A stretch of DNA of 15,848 nucleotides. It comes from JBCBTJ01 sp964597685. GTDB lineage: Bacteria > Pseudomonadota > Alphaproteobacteria > Caulobacterales > Hyphomonadaceae. The stretch covers positions 1 through 15,848 of the forward strand of contig CAZQZC010000058.1 of NCBI GenBank assembly GCA_964597685.1. The letters are read 5' to 3'. This document shows, one piece after another, positions 1-7,788 of the stretch. How positions within the stretch are numbered: position 1 is the first letter of the stretch; each line of letters opens with the position of its first letter. Position numbers and translations under genes: made by a program. The notes under the pieces were generated by a model. The model worked only from the letters and a program-made list of their open reading frames with translations, was not told the origin of the DNA and ran no database searches.

Positions 1-1265
1 TCGGCGAGCTTGCCGGGCAGGGATGTAATGTCGAGCGCCGTTTTCCGACGCGTCAGCTCTCGCGCTTTGCGAGCGGCTTCGCGCGCGGCCGCGGCCTCTA
101 CGATCTTGGAAATGATGGCCTGGGCGGGTTTCGGGTTCTCCTCGAACCAATTGGCCAAGGCCTCGCTCATCAGGCTCTCAACGACGGGGCGAACCTCGGA
201 CGAGACGAGCTTGTCCTTTGTCTGAGACGAGAATTTCGGGTCCGGAACCTTCACCGACAGGACGCACGTCAATCCTTCGCGCGCATCGTCGCCGGTCAAG
301 CTGACCTTTTCCTTCTTCGCAGCGCCGCTTTCTGCAGCGTACTTGGTGATCGTGCGTGTCAACGCCCCGCGGAAGCCGGCGAGGTGCGTGCCGCCGTCGC
401 GTTGGGGGATGTTGTTCGTGAAGCAGAGCACCGTCTCATGGTAGCTGTCGGACCATTCGAGCGCGGCTTCAACAGTAATGCCGTCCCGCTCGGCGCGGGC
501 TGCGATTGGATCGGGGATCAGGGCGTTGCGCTGACGATCGAGGTGTTTGACGAAGGCCGTCACGCCGCCTTCGTACTGCAGGACGACCTCCCACGGCTCC
601 ACGTCGCGTTCATCGCGAAAGAGGATCTTCACGCCCGAGTTCAGAAACGCCAGCTCACGCAGCCGATGCTCCAGCGTGTGGCGATCGTATTCCGTCATCG
701 TAAACGTCGACGGCGCAGCGAGGAAGCGGACCGCGGTGCCGGTATAGGGCTCGCCTTCGGGCGTCATCGGGCTGTCGCCCTTCACGGTCAGCGGCTCCTT
801 CGTGAAGCCGCCGTCTTCAAACCGCACATAATGTTCTTTGCCGTCGCGGTGGACGGTGAGATCCAGCCAATCCGACAGCGCGTTGACAACAGAGACGCCG
901 ACACCGTGGAGACCGCCGGAGACTTTGTAGGAGTTCTGGTCGAATTTCCCGCCGGCGTGGAGCTGGGTCATGATGACCTCCGCCGCGGAGACGCCTTCGG
1001 TCGGGTGGATGTCCACCGGGATGCCGCGGCCATTATCTGTAATCTCGGCCGACCCGTCGGGATAGAGCGTCACCGTCACTTGGGTGGCGTGGCCAGCCAG
1101 CGTTTCATCGATGGCGTTGTCCACCACCTCATAAATCATATGGTGAAGTCCGGAGCCGTCGTCGGTGTCGCCGATATACAAGCCCGGCCGTTTGCGCACG
1201 GCCTCCAGGCCCTTCAGAACCATGATGGAGTCTGCGCCGTATTCGGGCGCTGCATCATCCGCCAT
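1..1265 (-). CDS. gyrB: DNA gyrase subunit B, N-terminal part (cut by left window edge)
   Basis: ATPase subunit of the type II topoisomerase that introduces negative supercoils together with GyrA. The 421 codons visible start at ATG 1265 and remain open to the left edge. The Bergerat (GHKL) ATP-binding motifs appear in order: PGLYIGDTDDGSGLHH near residue 27, YEVVDNAIDE near 45, DNGRGIP, GGLHGVGVSVVN, then the transducer-domain QTK lysine motif in PDPKFSSQTKDKLVS. The C-terminal TOPRIM and tail lie outside the window. A GAGGGCC Shine-Dalgarno sits just upstream of the ATG and recF ends only 22 bp before it, so it is probably cotranscribed with recF. A parE (topoisomerase IV) identity is unlikely because of the dnaA-dnaN-recF neighbourhood. 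Confidence 0.97.
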   Translation of the reverse strand, partial: MADDAAPEYGADSIMVLKGLEAVRKRPGLYIGDTDDGSGLHHMIYEVVDNAIDETLAGHATQVTVTLYPDGSAEITDNGRGIPVDIHPTEGVSAAEVIMTQLHAGGKFDQNSYKVSGGLHGVGVSVVNALSDWLDLTVHRDGKEHYVRFEDGGFTKEPLTVKGDSPMTPEGEPYTGTAVRFLAAPSTFTMTEYDRHTLEHRLRELAFLNSGVKILFRDERDVEPWEVVLQYEGGVTAFVKHLDRQRNALIPDPIAARAERDGITVEAALEWSDSYHETVLCFTNNIPQRDGGTHLAGFRGALTRTITKYAAESGAAKKEKVSLTGDDAREGLTCVLSVKVPDPKFSSQTKDKLVSSEVRPVVESLMSEALANWFEENPKPAQAIISKIVEAAAAREAARKARELTRRKTALDITSLPGKLA

Positions 1266-1287
1266 GTATGGCCCTCGTCCACCGCGC

Positions 1288-2397
1288 TTAGACCGGTTGC
1301 GCGGCTCCCGCTTTTACTGAAATGCGCTGGGCGCGGTCGCCGAAGGCTTCGAACAGAAACGCCTCAGTGCCGGTTAGCCAAGCCTGTCCCGCGAGCGTTG
1401 AAAGCTCGTCGAACAGCGCCACGCGTCGGTCCGAATCAAGGTGCGCGGCGGCTTCGTCTAATAATAGCAGGGGCGGGGGGCCCTTGTCGCCCTCCGATTG
1501 CGCCTGTGCGCTCGCTAAAATTAGTCCTATTAACAAGGCTTTCTGTTGTCCCGTTGAGCATTGTGCAGCGGGCGCGCCGGTTGGGCGGTGCACAACGCGT
1601 AAATCCGATCGATGGGGTCCGAATCCCGTCCGCCCCATGGCCACGTCGCGGCGACGTCCAGATCGCCAAGCGTCGCCGAACGCCGCCTCGAGCGCAGATA
1701 GATCGTCACGTGCGCCTGCCATCCGCTCGGCCTCACCCTCGAGCGATAGATCGCCCTTGGGAAACAAGCCTTCCGGCCTTTCGTCTATTGCTGTTTGCAG
1801 AGCCTCGATCATCCGCAAGCGATTGGCCACTATCGTCGCTGCGGCCTCGGCCATGCGCCCTTCGACGGCGTCCATCCACGCCGGGTCCAGCCGCCCCTGA
1901 TCGATCAACGCGTTGCGCTCGCGCATGGCGGCTTCGTAACGGGACGAGGCCCGCCCGTGCGAGGGAATATGCGCGAAGACAATGCGATCAAGAAAGCGGC
2001 GGCGATCACCTGCGCCGCCTGCGAAGATCCGATCCATTGCGGGGACAAGCCACACAACGCGGACGAGTTCAGCGAGGTCGCCAGGCGAAGCGGGCGCGCC
2101 GTCGATCCGGACCACGCGCTTGGCTGAGCCGCCCGATATCTCAGCCGCAACGCCGATCCGGCGCCCATCCAGATCACCTGCGACGGTCCATCCGCCATCG
2201 ACGCCGGTGCGGGCCATGTCGGCGATGGCGGCCGACCGCAATCCGCGCCCCGGGCCGAGCTGAGAGACCGCTTCGAGAATGTTTGTCTTTCCTGCGCCGT
2301 TGTCGCCGACCAGACATACAGGTCTTTCGTCGATTTTCAGATCGAGAGCGTGGTAGTTTCGGAAGTCCGTCAGCCGCAATCGTGTCAGCGCGCTCAT
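1288..2397 (-). CDS. recF: RecF, DNA replication and repair protein
   Basis: SMC-like ATPase that binds gapped DNA and helps load RecA (RecFOR pathway). The protein is 369 aa from ATG 2397 and opens MSALTRLRLTDFRNY. Walker A is GDNGAGKTNILEAV near residue 32, the ABC-type signature is STGQQKALLIG, and Walker B is PPLLLLDEAAAHLD, all in the usual order and spacing for a family of about 360-390 aa. A longer TTG start at 2424 exists but lacks better support; 2397 matches the family N-terminus. It lies 40 bp downstream of dnaN and 22 bp upstream of gyrB on the same strand, which suggests a dnaN-recF-gyrB operon. Confidence 0.95.
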   Translation of the reverse strand: MSALTRLRLTDFRNYHALDLKIDERPVCLVGDNGAGKTNILEAVSQLGPGRGLRSAAIADMARTGVDGGWTVAGDLDGRRIGVAAEISGGSAKRVVRIDGAPASPGDLAELVRVVWLVPAMDRIFAGGAGDRRRFLDRIVFAHIPSHGRASSRYEAAMRERNALIDQGRLDPAWMDAVEGRMAEAAATIVANRLRMIEALQTAIDERPEGLFPKGDLSLEGEAERMAGARDDLSALEAAFGDAWRSGRRRDVAMGRTGFGPHRSDLRVVHRPTGAPAAQCSTGQQKALLIGLILASAQAQSEGDKGPPPLLLLDEAAAHLDSDRRVALFDELSTLAGQAWLTGTEAFLFEAFGDRAQRISVKAGAAQPV

Positions 2398-2437
2398 GGC
2401 GGCGTCATCCGGCGGCGATTGCAATCACACCGCAGTC

Positions 2438-3556
2438 TTACACCCGTAGCGGCATCAGCACATATTGCGCCGCCGCATCCTCAGGGTCCGTCACAAGCGC
2501 CGGCGAGGCGGGATCATTGAAATGAAACTCGGCCTCACCGCCTTCGATCTGACCCGCAATATCCAGCAGATACCGCGCATTGAATCCGATCTCGATGGAA
2601 TCCGCAGCATAATCGGCTTCGATCTCCTCGGAGCCTTGGCCGGTTTCCGCATGGTTGACGGCCAAGGTCAAACGACCGTCGTCCAAACTCAGCTTCACCG
2701 ATCGCGACCGCTCCGCTGAAACCGTCGACACGCGATCGACCGCGGCCTCGAACGCCTTGTTGTCGACCTTCATCCGCTTGTCGTTTCCCTTCGGAATGAC
2801 GCGCGCATAATCCGGGAATGCGCCATCGATCAGCTTCGACGTCAAAATCGCGGCGCCGGAGCGCACAACGATCTTGATGTCCGAAACCTCGACCGTCACC
2901 GGTCCTTGGGCGCCGTCGATGAGGCGGCGGATTTCGGCGACGGCTTTGCGCGGCACGATGACGCCCGAAAGCGTTTCGGCGCCGGCAGGCGCAGGTGTTT
3001 CTGCAAGGGCTAGCCGGTGCCCATCGGTGGCGACCGCTCGCAGAAGCCTACCGTCCGGGCCGTCGGCGGCGTGGAGGTATACGCCGTTCAGATAATAGCG
3101 CGTCTCCTCAGTGGAGATGGCGAAGCGCGTCTTGTCGATCAGCCGGCGGAGATCGGCGGCGTCGATCTCGAACCCCGTCGCCGGAGCGTCGCCCGTCATG
3201 GTTTGGAAATCCGACGCCGGAAGCGTCGGCAAACCGAATTTCGATCGACCGGCCAAGATATTGAGAACGCTTTTCTCAGGATCGAAATCCAGCGCCACAT
3301 CCGCGCCATCGGGAAGTTTGCGGATCACATCGAACAAGGTTTGGGCGGGAGCGGTTATCGCGCCGGGTTGAGCGACCTTCGCATGCGACGTGTCGACGGC
3401 TTCGATGTCGAGATCGGTCGCGGTGAATGTCAACGCGCCATCGTCGGCCGCCATAAGGACGTTGGACAGGATCGGAATCGTATTGCGGCGTTCAACGACG
3501 TTCTGAACATGCGACAGCGCCTTAAGCAGGTCGGCGCGCTCAATGGTCAGTTTCAT
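2438..3556 (-). CDS. dnaN: DNA polymerase III sliding clamp (beta subunit)
   Basis: Ring-shaped processivity clamp that tethers DNA polymerase III and other partners to DNA. The protein is 372 aa from ATG 3556, the usual length for three repeated clamp domains. It starts MKLTIERADLLKALSHVQNV and contains family segments such as RRNTIPILSNVL, RYYLNGVYLH, ATDGHRLA, FPDYARVIP and the C-terminal YVLMPLRV. An upstream in-frame start at 3610 adds 18 residues with no family match; ATG 3556 has a GAGGG Shine-Dalgarno (minus-strand GAGGGCAAAGACC-ATG). It is separated from dnaA by 120 bp that contain a strong hairpin, so it may have its own promoter or be partly attenuated. Confidence 0.97.
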   Translation of the reverse strand: MKLTIERADLLKALSHVQNVVERRNTIPILSNVLMAADDGALTFTATDLDIEAVDTSHAKVAQPGAITAPAQTLFDVIRKLPDGADVALDFDPEKSVLNILAGRSKFGLPTLPASDFQTMTGDAPATGFEIDAADLRRLIDKTRFAISTEETRYYLNGVYLHAADGPDGRLLRAVATDGHRLALAETPAPAGAETLSGVIVPRKAVAEIRRLIDGAQGPVTVEVSDIKIVVRSGAAILTSKLIDGAFPDYARVIPKGNDKRMKVDNKAFEAAVDRVSTVSAERSRSVKLSLDDGRLTLAVNHAETGQGSEEIEADYAADSIEIGFNARYLLDIAGQIEGGEAEFHFNDPASPALVTDPEDAAAQYVLMPLRV

Positions 3557-3615
3557 GGTCTTTGCCCTCGTTGAAGCTCGCGGATCTCGCTCAGTCCGAA
3601 AAGGGGCCAAACGAA

Positions 3616-3643
3616 TCGGCCCGCCTCAGGCGAGGCGGGCCGA
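3616..3643 (-). terminator. GC-rich hairpin between dnaA and dnaN, terminator or attenuator
   Basis: Twelve perfectly paired bases (3616-3627 with 3632-3643) around an AGGC loop. On the minus strand it follows the dnaA stop by about 33 bases and is followed by GATTCGTTTGG, a poor T-tract. On the plus strand no T-run follows. It reads best as a weak intrinsic terminator, an attenuator or an mRNA 3'-end stabiliser for dnaA that partly separates dnaA from dnaN. Confidence 0.6.
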
Positions 3644-3676
3644 CAAACTCAAGCAACACACCGAAAATGCAAGTCC

Positions 3677-5098
3677 CTAGGCGCGTCCTTCCGCCTGAAT
3701 GTCCAAGATTGCAGCCTCGACACGGTCAACATCCGCCGCCAAATCGGCGTCCTCGGCGAGCTGGCCGGAGATCTTACGGAACGCATGCAGGACCGTTGTA
3801 TGGTCTTTCCGCCCGAACGCACGGCCAATCTGCGGCAGCGACTTCGCGGTTTTGGTGCGACAGACATACATCGCAATCTGACGTGGATAGACGACGTTTC
3901 GCTTTTTGCTCGGGCTCTCCAGTTCAGTTTTCGAAACGCTGAAGACACGCATAGCGGCCCGTTTAACCACTTCGATCGTCGGCGCACGGACTTCTCCCTC
4001 TTGGCGGCGGATGACCGCTTCGAGCATATCAAAGTTCGGTGCGCACTCGCCGCAGCCCGTCTCCGTATAAAGGCTCCAGATCACACCGCAGAGCGCGCGT
4101 CCGGGGCCGCGCACGCGCCTGACAATGCGCTCCCGAAGCGCCGCGCTGAGGACGAAGCGCGGTTCGGCTTCCATCACCAGATCGGCGTGGAGATCGACGA
4201 TCTTCGCGCGCATCTCCTCGTCAGGCATGGTGATTTCAACCGACGCCGCGCCGCGAAGCTCGCTGCGCATGCGTTCGGAAAATCCGACCAAGTCGCCTGG
4301 CGCCTCATCGGCCGTTAGGATGACCAAGCCGTTCTCACCGACCACCGCGCGGATGGCCGCCAACAATTCGCGATCCGTGCCTGTCTTTCCGGCGATCAGC
4401 TGCACATCGTCGATCGCAAGAATGTCGCAGTCGCGGACGGCGCGTTTCAAACCGCTCGTATCGCCTTGTTTCGCGCCTTCGACGTAGGCAGACATGAATT
4501 CCTCGGCGCTCATGTAAACCACGCGCCGCCCTCCTGAGGGCGCAGCGCCCTGGAGCGCGCGCAGCAAGTGGGTTTTCCCAACTCCTTGCGGGCCGTGAAC
4601 GACAATAACGGACGCCGGGACAGTCTCGCCGTCCGCGATGCGGCGTATGAGCCTGGCCGCAGTCCGGTTAGACTCGCCTTCGACGAGGGTGCCAAACCGC
4701 ATGGACGACGACTTGTCTTCGGCGTGAACCTCATCAGCGCGTGGGAGGGCCTCCGGTGCGGACCACGGATCGCCGACGCGCGCCTTCAGATCAGTCGGCG
4801 CCGAGGTCCAGCACTCCAGACGCAACGTGCGACCCTTAGGGTCGTGACGACGCCACGCCTGCACGATGCGACGCTGGTAATTCGACACCACCCGGTCGAA
4901 CTCGACGCGGTCCCGAGCGGCGACCACCATCTGCCCGTCGACATCCGCCACGAACTTCAGGCCGTGTATCCACTTGGTGTATTCGTCGCGGTCGATACGG
5001 CCGCGCAAATGAGATTGCACAAGCGCCCAGATCTCCGGTCCTTGAGCGCCATCGGAATTGAATTCTGAACGGACATGATTGTGTTCCGACAGGTCCAT
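3677..5098 (-). CDS. dnaA: Chromosomal replication initiator DnaA, divergent
   Basis: AAA+ protein that binds DnaA boxes at oriC and opens the duplex. The protein is 473 aa from ATG 5098. Domain I is roughly residues 20-95, with PEIWALVQSHL and the W43 region, followed by a short linker. Domain III has Walker A GPQGVGKTHLL (169-179), Walker B DILAIDDVQ (225-233), a sensor 1 segment LVILTADEAP (258-267) and sensor 2 arginine R334 in GRALCG. Domain IV ends with the DnaA signature DHTTVLHA (432-439) and YPRQIAMY. Box VII reads ERMRSELRG (275-283), so the position of the E. coli R285 arginine finger in DRLKSRF is Glu280. The AAA+ core is generally more divergent than is common. The upstream Shine-Dalgarno is weak (GGGGGC). 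A HdaA-type paralogue is unlikely because a complete domain IV is present. Confidence 0.95.
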   Translation of the reverse strand: MDLSEHNHVRSEFNSDGAQGPEIWALVQSHLRGRIDRDEYTKWIHGLKFVADVDGQMVVAARDRVEFDRVVSNYQRRIVQAWRRHDPKGRTLRLECWTSAPTDLKARVGDPWSAPEALPRADEVHAEDKSSSMRFGTLVEGESNRTAARLIRRIADGETVPASVIVVHGPQGVGKTHLLRALQGAAPSGGRRVVYMSAEEFMSAYVEGAKQGDTSGLKRAVRDCDILAIDDVQLIAGKTGTDRELLAAIRAVVGENGLVILTADEAPGDLVGFSERMRSELRGAASVEITMPDEEMRAKIVDLHADLVMEAEPRFVLSAALRERIVRRVRGPGRALCGVIWSLYTETGCGECAPNFDMLEAVIRRQEGEVRAPTIEVVKRAAMRVFSVSKTELESPSKKRNVVYPRQIAMYVCRTKTAKSLPQIGRAFGRKDHTTVLHAFRKISGQLAEDADLAADVDRVEAAILDIQAEGRA

Positions 5099-5530
5099 AA
5101 AAACTGCCCCCGTTTCTCATTATCTAATCTGTCTAGCCCTACCGACACGCACGCTTTTCCCACCCGCCCACACTGACGTAGGCGCCAAACACACTCTGTA
5201 TGGGAACAATTCGTCGGTGATTGGAATTAACCATTCAGATACTAAAATCGCAAGATGCGAAATAACTGGTTCGGCGCTTATTTGGGGCTTGACGAAAGGG
5301 CTTCACCAAGCCCCATTCACCTCAACATCCTGAATATTAAAGGTAAATTTTGACCCCGGAAGATAAAAGAAAAACTGTCATATTTCTGGTTCTTGTAATG
5401 TTCCTTAGCAAGAAACACCAAAGAGGCTCCATCGGTCATGGAACCCCATATAAATAAAACTAACGATTTTAAGAATTCGCACTTCTGGCGACGGGCATTA
5501 AAACGAGACCTAGTTGCGAGCCAAGAACGG
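5099..5530. other. AT-rich dnaA-rpsT intergenic region, no gene seen
   Basis: This 432-bp gap is about 40% GC by eye against about 60% around it. I see no convincing ORF. It should hold the dnaA promoter and the rpsT 3' end, but no clear sigma-70 pair stands out. It contains a 9-bp inverted repeat (5283-5315), a TTAACCAT motif (5227-5234) that resembles a single CtrA half-site, and several A/T runs. I searched both strands for TTATNCACA-type DnaA boxes and found none within one mismatch, and saw no GANTC site, so I do not call it oriC. Confidence 0.6.
5283..5315. repeat. Inverted repeat in dnaA upstream region
   Basis: TGGGGCTTG (5283-5291) pairs perfectly with CAAGCCCCA (5307-5315) around a 15-base loop. 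No T-tract follows on either strand, so it is not an obvious terminator. It lies about 185 bp upstream of the dnaA start and could be a leader hairpin or a protein site. A 9-bp repeat at this spacing can also arise by chance in a window this long. Confidence 0.4.
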
Positions 5531-5794
5531 TCAAGCCATCGCCTTGATGCGCTTCGCCAATCGCGACACTTTTCGTGACGACGTGTTTTTGTGCAACACG
5601 CCCTTGGTGGCTGCGCGCATAATCTCAGGCTGGGCTGACTCGAACGCGTCGGCGGCGGCGGCCTTATCGCCCGAAGCGATCGCCTCCTCCACCTTGCGTA
5701 CATAGGTTCGCATGCGTGAACGCCGAGCCTGATTCACAGCCGTGCGCCGTGCGATCTTTCGCACCATTTTCTTCGCAGAGCGTGTGTTCGCCAT
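5531..5794 (-). CDS. rpsT: 30S ribosomal protein S20
   Basis: Small 16S rRNA-binding protein of the 30S subunit. The protein is 87 aa, the normal family length. It opens MANTRSAKKMVRKIARR and carries the typical basic helices, including NQARRSRMRTYVRKVEEAI and the C-terminal KNTSSRKVSRLAKRIKA. A start four codons upstream (5806) is less likely, because ATG 5794 gives the family N-terminus and has a Shine-Dalgarno (AGGTGGAGAG) directly before it. It sits between the enoyl-CoA hydratase gene and dnaA on the same strand, the usual alphaproteobacterial order. Confidence 0.97.
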   Translation of the reverse strand: MANTRSAKKMVRKIARRTAVNQARRSRMRTYVRKVEEAIASGDKAAAADAFESAQPEIMRAATKGVLHKNTSSRKVSRLAKRIKAMA

Positions 5795-5891
5795 TGATCT
5801 CTCCACCTGCGCCTCTTGGGCGCGAGCGGGGGGACATACATCCGTGTCAGAGCCCCGTCAACTGGCGTCCGCGCCAGATCGCCTTCGAAGG

Positions 5892-6668
5892 TTAGCGTCC
5901 GCGAAAGTGCGGCGACCGCTTTTCCACGAAGGCCTCCATGCCTTCCGTCTGATCGTCCGTTGCGAACAGTGAATGGAAGAGCCTGCGCTCAAACATCACG
6001 CCTTGCGCCAACGTCGTCTCGTATGCGGCGTTGACCATCTCTTTCGTCATCATGGCGGCGGCCCGCGGCATCGCTGCAATCTTCTTCGCAACGCTCCTGG
6101 CTTCGTCCAGAAGCTCGTCGGTTGCGATGATCCGCGACACCAATCCGCAGCGTTCGGCCTCCACCGCATCCATCATGCGGCCCGTGAGGCACATCTCCAT
6201 GGACTTCGACTTACCGGCAAAGCGCGTCAGACGCTGCGTGCCTCCGGCGCCCGGGGAAACGCCTATGGTGATCTCGGGCTGGCCGAACTTCGCGTTCTCG
6301 GCCGCGAGGATGAAATCGCACATCATGGCCAATTCGCAGCCGCCGCCGAGCGCGTAGCCTGCGACGGCCGCGATCAAGGGCTTGCGCGTCCGCGCCGCAC
6401 GTTCCCAGTTTCGCGTAATGAAGTCGGCGTAATACGCGTCCATGTAGGACAGCTCGCGCATTTCCTTGATGTCGGCCCCCGCCGCGAACGCCTTCTTGGA
6501 GCCGGTGATAACGATACAACCGATCTCGTCGTCGCGCTCGAACTCGTCCAGCGCCGCAGTCAGCTCGTCCATAAGTTTGTTGTTGAACGCGTTCATCGCG
6601 TCAGGTCGATTAAGGGTGATGATCGCGACCGCCTCGTCGACCTCGGTCAATAGGGTCTCGTAAGCCAT
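5892..6668 (-). CDS. Short-chain enoyl-CoA hydratase (crotonase family)
   Basis: Hydrates trans-2-enoyl-CoA to 3-hydroxyacyl-CoA in fatty-acid beta-oxidation, in the cytoplasm. The protein is 258 aa from ATG 6668. The oxyanion-hole segment AFAAGADIKEM is followed by the two catalytic glutamate contexts GGGCELAMMCD and FGQPEITIG, as in mitochondrial ECHS1-type hydratases, so the hydratase assignment is firmer than for a generic crotonase. A longer TTG-type start at 6755 was rejected: the extra 29 residues do not match the family, while ATG 6668 has GGAGA eight bases upstream. It lies 97 bp upstream of rpsT, a conserved alphaproteobacterial adjacency. The exact chain-length preference is not readable. 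Confidence 0.93.
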   Translation of the reverse strand: MAYETLLTEVDEAVAIITLNRPDAMNAFNNKLMDELTAALDEFERDDEIGCIVITGSKKAFAAGADIKEMRELSYMDAYYADFITRNWERAARTRKPLIAAVAGYALGGGCELAMMCDFILAAENAKFGQPEITIGVSPGAGGTQRLTRFAGKSKSMEMCLTGRMMDAVEAERCGLVSRIIATDELLDEARSVAKKIAAMPRAAAMMTKEMVNAAYETTLAQGVMFERRLFHSLFATDDQTEGMEAFVEKRSPHFRGR

Positions 6669-6874
6669 GGGTGCCGTCTCCGAGCGCCATTCGGCGCCGT
6701 CTTCTTGCTGCGCGAGCGGCAAACGGCTTTCTCTCAAGACAACCGCTTGCCACACTTGATTTTACAACGAACTGCGCCGTTTCGCGATCGCGTATACGTG
6801 AATCGCACCGAGGCGTCACCCGCTTCTAAGAAGACCGCCGAGCGTTGGTCCGGCGACACGCTTCGACGCCGCGT

Positions 6875-7720
6875 TCAGCGTTGGCATTTCGGACAATAGA
6901 ATGTCGATCGCCCAGATTGAACGATCCGTTTCACAACACCGTTGCACCCTTGGCAGGGTTCGCCTTCGCGGTCATAGACGCGGAACGCATGCTGAAAATA
7001 GCCGAGCGCGCCGTCGGCGGCCGAAAAATCGCGCAGAGTTGATCCGCCGGCCTCGATGGCTTCGCCGATGACGTCGTCTATGGCGGGCGCCAGGCGTGCG
7101 GCGCGTCGGCCAGGAATCGTCGACGACGAGCGAAGCGGAGAAATACCGGACCGATAAAGCGCCTCGCAGACGTAGATGTTGCCCAGCCCGGCGACCACGG
7201 ACTGGTCCAGGAGAGCGGCCTTGATTGGCGTCCGCCGCCCGGCGAGCGCGGTGTCGAGATACGCAGCTGAAAACGCGTTCGATCGAGGTTCGGGCCCAAG
7301 CGTTCTTGTACGTGGATAGGACTCAAGATCGTCGGCCGGCCAAAGCTCCATAAAGCCGAACCGCCGTGGATCGTTGAACGTGACGACAGCCCCGCCTTCC
7401 ATATGGAAAATGACGTGATCATGCTTGGGGTTGGCGCCGGTGTCATGAACGAAGACGTCGAAGGCTTCGCCACTTATCGTGAACCGTCCCGACATGCCAA
7501 GATGCATAATCAAGGCCTCGGCTGATCCCAGCTCGGCGACGAGAAACTTCGCTCGCCGGCCCAAGCGCAGAAGCCGTGTTCCCGTCACACGCTCTGCAAA
7601 CCGTTCGGGAAATGGGAACCTTAAATCCGGCCGGCGTACATCAACGGATAAGATACGCCGCCCTTCCATGACCGGCGCCAATCCGCGGCGAACCGTCTCA
7701 ACTTCTGGCAATTCAGGCAT
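6875..7720 (-). CDS. mutM: Formamidopyrimidine-DNA glycosylase (MutM/Fpg)
   Basis: Bifunctional glycosylase/AP lyase that removes 8-oxoguanine and formamidopyrimidines from DNA. The protein is 281 aa with the obligatory N-terminus MPELPEVETVRRGL: Pro2 is the Schiff-base nucleophile and Glu3 the general acid. The conserved lysine is in GRRAKFLV, the void-filling region is LIMHLGMSGRF, and DPRRFG and GLGNIYVCEALYRSGI match the family. The C-terminal zinc finger has C256, C259, C276 and C279. All key residues are present, so it is likely active. It is divergent from ubiE with a 68-bp shared upstream region; I see no clear Shine-Dalgarno before ATG 7720. Confidence 0.97.
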   Translation of the reverse strand: MPELPEVETVRRGLAPVMEGRRILSVDVRRPDLRFPFPERFAERVTGTRLLRLGRRAKFLVAELGSAEALIMHLGMSGRFTISGEAFDVFVHDTGANPKHDHVIFHMEGGAVVTFNDPRRFGFMELWPADDLESYPRTRTLGPEPRSNAFSAAYLDTALAGRRTPIKAALLDQSVVAGLGNIYVCEALYRSGISPLRSSSTIPGRRAARLAPAIDDVIGEAIEAGGSTLRDFSAADGALGYFQHAFRVYDREGEPCQGCNGVVKRIVQSGRSTFYCPKCQR

Positions 7721-7788
7721 TTGCGATCACTATTGCGTTGGCGGAGCGATGTAGCGCTTTGCGTCGCGTGCGAGTATCACCCCGATCC

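Noticed and set aside
384..2525. 713-codon open frame on the plus strand
   Set aside because: It is fully antisense to gyrB and recF and the 3' end of dnaN, which have clear family motifs. The Arg-rich translation is typical of an antisense shadow in GC-rich coding DNA.
5099..5530. Calling this gap oriC
   Set aside because: AT-rich and next to dnaA, but no near-consensus DnaA boxes on either strand, and many alphaproteobacteria have the origin elsewhere.
5317..5703. 128-codon minus-strand frame reaching into the dnaA-rpsT gap
   Set aside because: Its first half is rpsT read out of frame; the rest is AT-rich gap sequence with no Shine-Dalgarno or family match.
6783..6798. Adjacent palindromes CGCGATCGCG and CGTATACG between the enoyl-CoA hydratase gene and mutM
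   Set aside because: Short CG-rich palindromes are common in this composition, and their distance from either promoter gives no clear role.
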